64,000 nucleotides of DNA, from the NCBI RefSeq assembly GCF_008802405.1, contig NZ_VZDO01000013.1:62001-126000 (forward strand). The letters run 5' to 3'. This stretch comes from Plantimonas leprariae. Lineage in GTDB: Bacteria > Pseudomonadota > Alphaproteobacteria > Rhizobiales > Rhizobiaceae. The translations under genes and the position numbers were made by a program. Of the stretch, positions 8,584 through 15,976 are shown piece by piece; position 1 is the stretch's first letter, and every line of letters starts with the position of its first letter. The notes beneath the pieces are model-generated. The model was not told the DNA's origin and searched no databases. It saw nothing but the letters and a program-made list of their open reading frames with translations.

Positions 8584-9380
8584 GCGTCGGCTCCGGCTTC
8601 GGCCGGGGAGCGGCGGGCGGAGCGCGCCGCGAACTTCCGGCCGACGATGAGGTTCACCACCTCCTCGACATCGGTGTCCTCGATCCGCCGCTCGGCGACG
8701 TTGCGCCCCTCGTACATCACCTGGATGCGGTCGCAGACGAGGAAGAGGTCCTGCAGGCGGTGCGTGATCAGGATCACAGAGACGCCGCGCGCCGAGACGG
8801 CGCGGACGAGATCGAGCACGGCCTCCACTTCCGCCACCGCGAGCGCCGCCGTCGGCTCGTCCATGATGAGGACCTTCGGCTCGAAGGACGCGGCGCGGCC
8901 GATCGCGATCGACTGGCGCTGGCCGCCGGACAGGTTCTCGACCTTGAGGCGCGTGTCGGCGATGACGATGCCGAGCTTCTCCAGCATCGCCTTCGCGTCG
9001 GCGTGCATCCGCCGCTTGTCGAGAAGCCGGACGCCCGCGAGCCGCTTCACCGGCTCGCGGCCGAGGAAGATGTTGCCCGCGACGTCCACCGTGTCGCAGA
9101 GCGATAGGTCCTGATAGACCATCTCGACATGCGCGGCCCGCGCGTCGGCGGGAGAGGCGAAGCGCACGTCCTGTCCGTCGATCTCGATCGTGCCGGCGTC
9201 CGGCACCACGGCGCCGGACAGGACCTTCGAGAGCGTCGACTTGCCGGCGCCGTTGTCGCCGACGAGGCCGAGCACCTCGCCGGGCGCGAGGCGGAGCGAA
9301 ACGTCGGCCAGCGTCTGGATCGGCCCGTAGCGTTTCGAGATGCCGGTCATGCGGACCCGGTCCGGTGGCTTGACGCTCAT
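8580..9380 (-). CDS. Sugar ABC transporter ATP-binding protein (single-domain CUT2 type)
   Basis: A 266-residue ATPase with one nucleotide-binding domain: Walker A GDNGAGKST, Q-loop in MVYQDLSLCD, signature LSGGQRQ, Walker B VLIMDEPTAA and the H-loop ITHR. Many CUT2 systems use a duplicated ~500-residue ATPase. This one is the half-size kind, as in fructose (FrcA-like) systems, and would act as a homodimer. I took the ATG at 9380 (MSVKPPDRV). The longer in-frame ORF adds an unrelated N-terminal extension that would read through the intergenic hairpin region. Confidence 0.92.
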   Translation of the reverse strand: MSVKPPDRVRMTGISKRYGPIQTLADVSLRLAPGEVLGLVGDNGAGKSTLSKVLSGAVVPDAGTIEIDGQDVRFASPADARAAHVEMVYQDLSLCDTVDVAGNIFLGREPVKRLAGVRLLDKRRMHADAKAMLEKLGIVIADTRLKVENLSGGQRQSIAIGRAASFEPKVLIMDEPTAALAVAEVEAVLDLVRAVSARGVSVILITHRLQDLFLVCDRIQVMYEGRNVAERRIEDTDVEEVVNLIVGRKFAARSARRSPAEAGADA

Positions 9381-9410
9381 GCTGATCCGTTCCGTCGGGA
9401 GGAAAGGAGG

Positions 9411-9479
9411 CGGAAGGGCCGTCCGATGTTCGGGCGAGGCGGCCCTTCCGCGCCGGGGCTTCACGCCTTCCGAAAGGCG
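9411..9479 (-). terminator. Intercistronic hairpins between binding-protein and ATPase genes
   Basis: Just after the binding-protein stop lies a 6-bp hairpin, CGCCTT/AAGGCG (9464-9479, 4-nt loop). A strong 11-bp hairpin, CGGAAGGGCCG/CGGCCCTTCCG (9411-9421 and 9440-9450, 18-nt loop), follows. Neither has a U-run. They are best read as mRNA-stabilising or partial-termination elements that keep the binding protein more abundant than the ATPase and permease, as is common in ABC operons. Confidence 0.55.
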
Positions 9480-9500
9480 GAAGCCTGTCGGTCGGAACGT

Positions 9501-10442
9501 CTACTTGAACATGGTCCGGAACTGGTCGACGTTCGCCTTCGTGACGATCGTCACGGGAATGTTGATGATCGGCTCGACCTTGCCGCCCTTCTTCAGCGTC
9601 GCCAGCGCCTCGACGGCCGCCTTGCCCTCGCCGGCGGGGTCCTGCTGCACGACGGCGGCGACCCAGCCCTCGTCGATGCCCTTCACCGCCTGCGCGGTGA
9701 GGTCCCATCCGAACACCTTCACGTCGCTCTGCCGCCCCTGGCTTTCCACCGCCGAGACCGCGCCGATCAGCGCCGGCTCGCCGGTCGCGTAGAGCGTCGA
9801 CATCGCGGGGTTGGCGGTCATCAGGTTCTCGGCCGCGCCGAGCGCCACGTCCTGGACGTTCTGGCCGTCGACGGTGTCGAGGAACTCCACCTTCGCGCCG
9901 CTGTCGGTCACCGCCTTCTTGAAGCCGTCCAGGCGCTGGTTCTGGATGAAGGAGTTCAGGGCGCCGATGACGCCGACCGACGCTTCGCCCTTCATCTCCT
10001 TCTTCACGTAATCGGCGAAGAACCGGCCGATCTCCTCGCCGGCCTTCATGTTGTCGACGCCGACGAAGGCGACGTTGTCGCCGTCCGGGATCTGCGCGTC
10101 GATGGCGATCACCGGGATGCCGGCCTTCTTCGCTTCGGTGATCGCGGGCTTCACGCCGTTGACGTCGATGGCGACGAGGATGATGCCGTCGACCTTCTGC
10201 GTGACGTAGTTCTCGATCGCCGTGTTCTGGGCGGCCGGCACGTTGTTGGCGTCGTAGATCACCAGATCGGCGCCGGCCGCCTTCGCGGCCGCCTTGGCGC
10301 CATCGTTGATCTGGTTGAAGAACAAGGCCTGCTGGTTGATCGTGACGAGCGCGAAGGTGTCGGCCTCAGCGGCCGTCGCACCGAGGGCGGCGAATATCGA
10401 AAGAGCGGCGATGCCGAGGCCGAGACGGCGGGAGAGGCGCAT
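9501..10442 (-). CDS. Sugar ABC transporter periplasmic substrate-binding protein
   Basis: A 313-residue type-I periplasmic binding protein (Peripla_BP_4/RbsB family). The start at 10442 follows a GAAGGAG site. The N-terminus is a classic Sec signal peptide (positively charged MRLSRR, a hydrophobic core, cleavage about AEA|DTF at residue 27). The mature protein begins FALVTINQQALFFNQI and contains ENYVTQKVDGIILVAID, GIPVIAIDAQIPDGDNVAFVGVDN and FGWDLTAQAVKGI, family-typical segments lining the sugar cleft. It heads the transporter part of the operon, 139 bp downstream of the regulator, with a tandem operator in that gap. The substrate is unknown, but the family binds pentoses, hexoses and related cyclic polyols. 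Confidence 0.92.
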   Translation of the reverse strand: MRLSRRLGLGIAALSIFAALGATAAEADTFALVTINQQALFFNQINDGAKAAAKAAGADLVIYDANNVPAAQNTAIENYVTQKVDGIILVAIDVNGVKPAITEAKKAGIPVIAIDAQIPDGDNVAFVGVDNMKAGEEIGRFFADYVKKEMKGEASVGVIGALNSFIQNQRLDGFKKAVTDSGAKVEFLDTVDGQNVQDVALGAAENLMTANPAMSTLYATGEPALIGAVSAVESQGRQSDVKVFGWDLTAQAVKGIDEGWVAAVVQQDPAGEGKAAVEALATLKKGGKVEPIINIPVTIVTKANVDQFRTMFK

Positions 10443-10505
10443 TTTCGTTTCTCCTTCGTGATGCCCGGCATCGGGCAAAGCGCCCGGACGGCGCGAGACG
10501 ACAAT

Positions 10506-10538
10506 TCAAGAGACTTGAATTACTGTCAATACGCTTGC
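10506..10538. promoter_or_regulatory. Tandem operator A for the XRE-cupin regulator (TCAAG-N3-CTTGA)
   Basis: A perfect dyad TCAAG-AGA-CTTGA (10506-10518, extendable to AATTCAAG/CTTGAATT at 10503-10521) is followed by a weaker copy TCAAT-ACG-CTTGC (10526-10538). The two centres are 20 bp apart. The pair lies 64-96 bp upstream of the binding-protein start. The same arrangement with the same spacing recurs at 12629-12661. That makes it a strong candidate binding site for the adjacent XRE-cupin regulator. Confidence 0.7.
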
Positions 10539-10581
10539 GAAAACTCCGGGCAGTTTTCGCCTCGCGCGTTTGCCGGGCAGT

Positions 10582-11205
10582 TCAGAAGGTCGGAGGGGTG
10601 TTCACCCAGAAGATGCTGGCCGGAACGTCGCCGATGTTGCGGTAATGGTGCGGGCGTTCGGACCTGAAGGCGAAGGCGTCGCCCGCGTTCAGCTCGAACA
10701 CGCCGTCGTCGACGGTCAGTTCGATCGTACCCTCGATCACGTAGCCGACCTCCTCGCCGGCATGGCTGATCGGGCCGGCGCTCGTGCCGCCCTTGCCGAT
10801 ATGATGGATGTTGCACTGAAGGAGATGCCCCGCCGAATAGGGGATCACCCGTTCCAGCGCGACGCCGTCGCCCTGGCGCAGCCGATCGAGCGCGATCAGC
10901 GGCCGCTGTCCGGCGCGGAAGATGATGCCTTCCTCGCCGTCCACCTCCTCGAACATCCGCCCGATATTCGTTTCCAGCACCTCGACGAGGCGATGTAGCA
11001 TCGGCAGCGAGGGCGAGGCCTTGCCGTTCTCGATCTTCGACAGGAGGCTCTCCGAGCAGCCGGCCGCGATCGCGACTTCCTTCAAGGTCATGCCGCGCGT
11101 CTGGCGGGCGTGCTTCAGCCGGAGCCCGAGCTTCCCCGCCGCGCCCGCGTCGTGGCCGGGGCGCCCCTGTCTGCCGGCGTCGTTCCAAACGTTCAACGAA
11201 CTCAA
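10582..11205 (-). CDS. XRE family transcriptional regulator with C-terminal cupin domain
   Basis: A 207-residue two-domain regulator. The N-terminal lambda-repressor-like HTH spans about residues 26-84 (LKHARQTRGMTLKEVAIAAG, then CSESLLSKIENGKASPSL). The C-terminal cupin sensor spans about 120-205 (HAGEEVGYVIEGTIELTVDDG and AFAFRSERPHHYRN). Proteins of this kind sense a small metabolite through the cupin pocket and often regulate amine, amide or sugar uptake. No ATG lies upstream of the HTH in frame. The TTG at 11205 has a GAGG site six bases upstream and is my choice, with TTG 11194-11196 as the alternative. It is the first gene of the minus-strand operon. Confidence 0.82.
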   Translation of the reverse strand: MSSLNVWNDAGRQGRPGHDAGAAGKLGLRLKHARQTRGMTLKEVAIAAGCSESLLSKIENGKASPSLPMLHRLVEVLETNIGRMFEEVDGEEGIIFRAGQRPLIALDRLRQGDGVALERVIPYSAGHLLQCNIHHIGKGGTSAGPISHAGEEVGYVIEGTIELTVDDGVFELNAGDAFAFRSERPHHYRNIGDVPASIFWVNTPPTF

Positions 11206-11975
11206 GTCGAGCCTCGATACCGATCGAGCCGACCGCGGTGGACGGTGGGCCCGGTTTCTTCGCCTCGCCGGTCTGCGCCGGATCGTCCCGGTGATGCATC
11301 GAGCCGGCGAGCGCTGCAACCATATGTGGCGCATCGTCCGGCAGCCAGCGTCGCCGCGGCCGTCAGGCACACCATTTCTAACCGGCGCGACCGCTTGCCG
11401 AGGCTCGTCGGCGGACCGATGTCTCCGCAGGCGCCGGAGTGCCCGGAAATGCCGCCGACCTCGATCAGCGGCGCGCTCATGCGGCGCTTTTCGGCGTCGA
11501 CGCGGCGCCCGCCGGGGGTGCCGCCGCTGTTTCCCGCGTCCGTTTCCAGCGCCGGGCCGTCGAGAGGGTGCGCCAAGGCGTCGGCCGGGACGCTGCCGTA
11601 GATCAGACAGAGGATCTCGCGCTTCAGGCGGTTGAAGACCGGATCGGTCAGTACGCTCATCGGTTGCGGCCGGGCGAGAGGCACGGGCAGGATACGCTCG
11701 ATCCGACCGGGCCGCGGCGACATCACCACGACGCGGTCGCCGAGAAGGATCGCCTCGTCGATGTCGTGCGCCGCGAAGACGACCGTGCGCTTCTCTTCGG
11801 CCCAGATGGCGAGGAGCCACTGCTGCATGGCGAGGCGCGTCTGCGAATCCGGGGCGCCGAACGGCGCGTCGAGCAGCATCACGTCGGGATTGAGCGCCAG
11901 CGTGCGCATCAGCGCTACGCGCTGCCGCATCCCGCCGGAAAGGGCGGACGGATAGTGGTCGACGAAGTCGCCGTC
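11202..11975 (-). pseudogene. Remnant of nitrate/sulfonate/taurine-type ABC transporter ATPase (C-terminal half only)
   Basis: The readable frame begins at the ABC signature (YPSALSGGMRQRVAL) and continues through Walker B, D-loop and H-loop to YGSVPADAL near 11560. The Walker A half is absent. Walker B reads LLDAPFGAPDSQTR, where the family has LLDEPFGALDSQTR, so the catalytic Glu is Ala and a helix Leu is Pro. Upstream it is joined out of frame to the binding-protein remnant at about 11965-11979, meaning a deletion removed the rest of both genes and any permease between them. Downstream of ~11480 the open frame continues without recognisable homology to a stop that overlaps the regulator's TTG. 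It is clearly non-functional. Confidence 0.8.
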
Positions 11976-12585
11976 GCCCGCAGGAAAGCCTTCGCCAACT
12001 CGGGATTGCTCTTCAGCCAGTCGGAATTCGCCGCCAGCATGAAGATCGGCGTGTTCGGCACGCCGTGCTCGACGGCAGGCAGAAAGGACGGCGTCTGCTC
12101 GCCCGTGACGCGCATGCCGGTGCCTTCCGCGTTGGTGAGGCCGGTGATGGCATCGACGCGCTTCTGCAGGAGCAGCGGGACCGTATCGTCGGCCGCGGCA
12201 ACGGTCTGCGCATCGCCTTCCGAACCGAGCACGCCCCAGTTGTTGCCGCGCCCGTAGCGACCGATCGCGGTGACGGGTGCCTGTCCCGGGCGAAGACGAC
12301 GTCCATCACCGTCGTGAAGGCCACCTCCGCCCGGCCGGTGCCGAGGAACTTCATCGTATCGGCCACGGTCGGCGACGTGACGATGTCGAGGTCGATCCCC
12401 TCGTCCTTGTAGAAGCCCTTGTCGCTTCCGAGAATCCACGGGATCCAGAAGGCATCTGGCGTCGGCCATTCCTGAATGAAGGTGAGCTTCGTTGGTTCGG
12501 CGGCGCGGGCCGGGATCAAAGCGAGGCTGCCGAACGCGAGGGTGGCAGCAAGAACGGAGGCGACGGCGCGTCGGGTGACCGGCAT
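11975..12585 (-). pseudogene. Remnant of NMT1/SsuA-like ABC substrate-binding protein, frameshifted and truncated
   Basis: The start at 12585 encodes a good signal peptide (MPVTRRAVASVLAATLAFGS, cleaved about ARA|AEP) and a binding-protein N-terminus of the NMT1/THI5-like family (KLTFIQEWPTPDAFWIPWIL). At about 12289-12291 a one-base loss shifts the frame. The homologous protein continues in the next frame with APVTAIGRYGRGNNWGVL and LPAVEHGVPNTPIFMLAANS, then stops abruptly after AKAFLR at about 11979, where it runs into the ATPase remnant. The usual family length is ~320 residues, so the last third or so is lost. A tandem operator sits upstream. Confidence 0.82.
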
Positions 12586-12628
12586 GGAGATGATCCGAAC
12601 GGGAAGTTGCCGGCGAAATTTTCATCTG

Positions 12629-12661
12629 TCAAGCGACTTGAACTGATATCAAGCATCTTGC
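12629..12661. promoter_or_regulatory. Tandem operator B (TCAAG-N3-CTTGA), between nitrilase and transporter remnants
   Basis: TCAAG-CGA-CTTGA (12629-12641) is followed by TCAAG-CAT-CTTGC (12649-12661), with centres 20 bp apart. This duplicates the layout of the site at 10506-10538, including the weaker CTTGC right arm of the second copy. It sits in the divergent gap between the dead binding-protein gene and the dead nitrilase gene, so the regulator probably once controlled both. Confidence 0.68.
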
Positions 12662-12722
12662 GTCCGGCTCGGGCCTGCGCGACGCTGCCGGTCACGGCCG
12701 GACGGAAAACAGGAGTTGCGGG

Positions 12723-13592
12723 ATAGTACGGCAAGAAACGGAGATCGGGATCGGCGTCGTGCAGATGGAGCCGGTGTTCGGTGAAACCGAGCGGAACGTC
12801 GCGCGCTCGGTCGAGCTGATCGAGGCAGCGGCCGACCGCGGCGTGCAGCTCGTCGTGCTGCCGGAACTCTGCAACACCGGCTACGTCTTCGAAACGCGGG
12901 GCGAGGCGAAGGCGTTGGCCGAGGACGTTCCCTCCGGTCCCTCGACCGCCGCCTGGATCGCGGCGGTGGCCGCTCGAAACCTCCATATCGTCGGCATCAC
13001 GGAGCGGGAGGGCGACACCCTCTACAATTCGGCCGTCGTCATCGGGCCGGACGGGCTCGTCGGGCGCTACCGGAAGATGCACCTTTGGGCCGACGAGGCG
13101 CTGTTCTTCGCGCCCGGCAATCTCGGCTTCCCGGTCTTCGAGACGGCGGTCGGGCGCCTCGGGGTCCGTATCTGCTACGACGGCTGGTTCCCGGAGAGCT
13201 ACAGGCTGGCGGCGCTGCAGGGGGCGGAGATCGTCTGCGTGCCGACGAACTGGGTGCCGATCCCGGGTCAGGACCCGGCCCGCGCCGCGATGGCCAACAC
13301 CCTGGTCATGGCCGCCGCTCACACGAACTCGATCTTCGTCGCGGCGGCGGACCGCGTCGGCACGGAGCGCGGCCAGCCCTTCATCGGCCAGAGCCTGATC
13401 GTCGGCCCGCCGGGCTGGCCCGTCGCCGGCCCCGCCGGGACGGACGGCGAGGAAATCCTGGTGGCACGCGTCAACCTCGCCGACGCGCGGCGCAAGCGGA
13501 ACTGAAACGCCTTTAACCAGGTACTCCGCGACCGCCGCACCGACGTCTACGACGAGATGCTCGGCAGCTCGCATGCACCTGGCTGGTATTAG
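12723..13592 (+). pseudogene. Nitrilase/carbon-nitrogen hydrolase family, start codon lost and nonsense codon near the end
   Basis: The body is a well-conserved C-N hydrolase with the catalytic triad in place: Glu in LVVLPELCNTGYVF, Lys in GRYRKMHLW and Cys in GVRICYDGWFPESYR. Two lesions stand out. First, AGGAG at 12711-12715 is followed after seven bases by ATA (12723), where an ATG would be expected; the first usable start downstream is GTG 12759, which would clip the conserved first beta strand (IGIGVVQMEP). Second, an in-frame TGA at 13503 interrupts the C-terminus. The frame then continues with NAFNQVLRDRRTDVYDEMLG, the family's usual tail, to TAG at 13592. TGG to TGA (Trp to stop) is the simplest explanation. 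Residual activity of a truncated product cannot be excluded. Confidence 0.75.
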
Positions 13593-14171
13593 GGGGCTCA
13601 CGTCCGAGTTCTTCCGCTGGATGCCGGCAAATGCAAGTGGGTGGAAACCTGACTGTCCGCTGCGAAGGCGATCGACGGCTCGACCGGTCGGCCCGCTTCC
13701 TCGCAAGACATCCGGGTCATTAAAGGGATCGGCGCACCGGTCGCGATATCGAGGAGGGTTGCTTCGCCTGTCCTCGCGGGCATCCTTGAGGACATGGTTG
13801 GCTTCGGCTTCAACTCCGCTAAGGTTACGGCATGGCGTCCTGAGCCTCATGGAACCGGAAGGATGCCCGTTCGTGATCGAGACCGAACGCTTCGCGTGCC
13901 CTGCTCCCACGGCGCGGTCGAAGAACCCGATTGCCCGAGCCGCTTCCCCACGATCCGATCGGCGTGCGGTTTCGATCAATTGCCGATCGCCCGGCCCTTG
14001 ACGGGCTCGTCGACCCCCCGTGCTTGCCTCTGAGCGCATGCGTGCGTCGGGATCGAGACCCTTGCCCGTCCGGCCATCGACCTGCATCGAGACTTTGATG
14101 CTCGCGGGGCGCATCGGCCGTCGTCGTTCGTGTAGCCGGAGGCAGGCCTTCCGGAGAAGGAGAGGAACCGC
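13593..14171. other. Gene-poor stretch, no supportable gene
   Basis: About 580 bp between the nitrilase remnant and the ABC transporter. Open frames here are short and show no family I recognise. One plus-strand stretch near 13715-13830 reads protein-like (KGIGAPVAISRR followed by GILEDMVGFGFNS), but it has no start or continuation. It may be another decayed gene of the same locus. Confidence 0.5.
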
Positions 14172-14219
14172 ATGACCGGAACGGCGGCGCGCAAGATTTC
14201 CGGACGCATGCCACGATGA
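14172..14219 (+). CDS. Fifteen-codon leader ORF coupled to the ABC transporter gene
   Basis: A strong Shine-Dalgarno (AAGGAGAGG) precedes ATG 14172 by five to six bases. The frame encodes MTGTAARKISGRMPR and ends in TGA at 14217-14219, overlapping the ATG of the transporter (ATGA). The transporter ATG itself has no good ribosome-binding site. The leader therefore probably drives translation of the large gene by coupling. Alternatively it is the original N-terminus of the transporter, separated by a small frameshift. Confidence 0.5.
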   Translation: MTGTAARKISGRMPR

Positions 14220-15976
14220 TCGTGTCCGCCTTCTGGAAATCGCCGCAGCGCAACAAGATCGTTCTGCTCGCCTTGGCGCTGGTCCTCGTCGTCGGGGCGG
14301 CGGCCTACGCCCAGATCTGGCTGAACGCCTGGAACCGACCCTTCTACGACGCCTTGGCTCGCAAGGATTTCGGCGCCTTCGTGCATCAGCTCGGGGTGTT
14401 CGCGGCCATCGCCGGCGTGCTGCTGGCCCTCAACGTCGCGCAGCTCTGGCTCAACCAGACGGGCAAGGTTTCCTTGCGCGAAGGGCTGGTGCACGATCTT
14501 CTCGACGAGTGGCTGAAGCCGCTCCGCGCCTTCCGCTTGTCGAACGCCGGGGAAATCGGCGCCAACCCCGATCAGCGCATCCACGAGGATGCCCGGCATC
14601 TCACCGAGCTGTCGGTCGATCTCGGCATCGGCCTCCTGCAGGCGACCCTCCTGCTTTTCAGTTTCGTCGGCGTGCTCTGGACCCTGTCGCGCAGCCTGGC
14701 CGTGCAGATCGGCGGCCACAGCTTCACCCTGCCGCCGGGCTACATGGTGTGGAGCGCGCTGTTCTACGCCGGCGCGGCGTCGCTGCTTTCCTGGTCGGTC
14801 GGGCGGCCGCTGATAGAGCTCAACGCCGCGCGCTATGCCCGCGAGGCGGAGTTGCGCTTCGCTCTCGTGCGCATCAACGAGGGCGTCGGAAGCATCGCGG
14901 CGTATGAGGGGGAGGCGGACGAGAGGGCGAGGGTCGAGACGATCTTCCAGACCGTGCTCGTCGCCTCGCGTCGGATCGTCGGCGCCGTCACCCGGCTGAC
15001 CTGGGTGACGGCGGGCTACGGCTGGTTCACGATCATCGCTCCGATCCTCGTGGCCGCCCCGATCTACTTCAACGCAGAGGCCAACCTGAGTTTCGGCGAG
15101 CTGATGATGATCGTCGGCGCCTTCAACCAGGTGCAGCAGTCGCTCCGCTGGTTCGTCGACAATTTCTCCGTCATCGCCGACTGGCGCGCCACGCTGATCC
15201 GCGTATCGAGCTTCCGGCGCGCGATCCTTGCGATCGACACGCTCGGCCGCACCGAGGAGCAGATCGCCTTCGAGGAAGGCGGGCCGTCGTTCCGCTTCGA
15301 GAAGCTGTGCATCGCCGCGCCCGAATGCTGCAGGCTGGAGGAGGCGTCGGTCGAGCTCAAGCCCGGCGAGCGCGTGTCGGTGGTCGGCGAGACCGGAGAG
15401 CAGCACACCTTGCTGTTCCGCACCCTGGCCGGCCTCTGGCCCTGGGGGAGCGGTCGGGTCGTCCACCCCCCGCGCCGGACGATCATATTCATGTCGTCGC
15501 AGGCCTACCTGCCGCCCGGCACGCTCCTTGCGGCGATCGCCTATCCCCATTCCGACCGGACCCACGACACGGCCCGGATCGCGGCGGCGTTCGAGGCGCT
15601 CGGCCTCGAACGCCGGCTCGACTCGCTCGATGCCGTCGACCGTTGGGACCAGCTCGGCAACGACGAGCGGCAGCGCCTGGCCTTCGTCCGGGTGATCCTG
15701 CAACGGCCCGACTGGCTGGTGCTCGACGGCGTGCTAGATCCCCTGGAAGACGAGACCCGGGCCCGGGTCGAGGCGTTGTTCCGCGATGAGCTGAAGCACA
15801 TGGGTATCATCAGCCTCGGGGATGCGGCGGCCGGCAGCCTGTTCACGCGGACCCTGCACCTTGTGGCGAATCCGGCCGGCTCCTGCTTCGAGCCGGTCGC
15901 CAGCGCCCATGCGGCGGCGAGTGCCGCGAAGCGGAAGGCCAAGCGGTCGGCGCGGCAGGCGGTGCCCGCGCAATGA
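14216..15976 (+). CDS. ABC transporter, fused membrane and nucleotide-binding domains (YddA/SbmA-like), degenerate ATPase
   Basis: A 586-residue protein with an N-terminal six-helix SbmA/BacA/YddA-type membrane domain (about 1-335; NAWNRPFYDALARKDF and the NEGVGSIAAYEGEADE segment are typical). A C-terminal ATPase-like domain follows (about 355-560). That domain has lost nearly every catalytic element. Walker A reads GETGEQHT (391-398, no Lys), the signature is LGNDERQR, Walker B ends LVLDG (Glu to Gly, 501-505), and the switch His is Asp536 in ISLGDAA. The fold-level landmarks (FRTLAGLWPWGSG, SSQAYLPPGTL) are kept and the frame is intact. It may be a transporter running without ATP hydrolysis, as SbmA does, or a gene starting to decay. 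The GH144 gene follows with ATGA overlap. Confidence 0.82.
   Translation: MIVSAFWKSPQRNKIVLLALALVLVVGAAAYAQIWLNAWNRPFYDALARKDFGAFVHQLGVFAAIAGVLLALNVAQLWLNQTGKVSLREGLVHDLLDEWLKPLRAFRLSNAGEIGANPDQRIHEDARHLTELSVDLGIGLLQATLLLFSFVGVLWTLSRSLAVQIGGHSFTLPPGYMVWSALFYAGAASLLSWSVGRPLIELNAARYAREAELRFALVRINEGVGSIAAYEGEADERARVETIFQTVLVASRRIVGAVTRLTWVTAGYGWFTIIAPILVAAPIYFNAEANLSFGELMMIVGAFNQVQQSLRWFVDNFSVIADWRATLIRVSSFRRAILAIDTLGRTEEQIAFEEGGPSFRFEKLCIAAPECCRLEEASVELKPGERVSVVGETGEQHTLLFRTLAGLWPWGSGRVVHPPRRTIIFMSSQAYLPPGTLLAAIAYPHSDRTHDTARIAAAFEALGLERRLDSLDAVDRWDQLGNDERQRLAFVRVILQRPDWLVLDGVLDPLEDETRARVEALFRDELKHMGIISLGDAAAGSLFTRTLHLVANPAGSCFEPVASAHAAASAAKRKAKRSARQAVPAQ

Noticed and set aside
12516-14114. Long minus-strand frame across the nitrilase remnant and the gene-poor stretch
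   Set aside because: No homology or domain features. The frame is open because of GC skew opposite a real plus-strand gene body.
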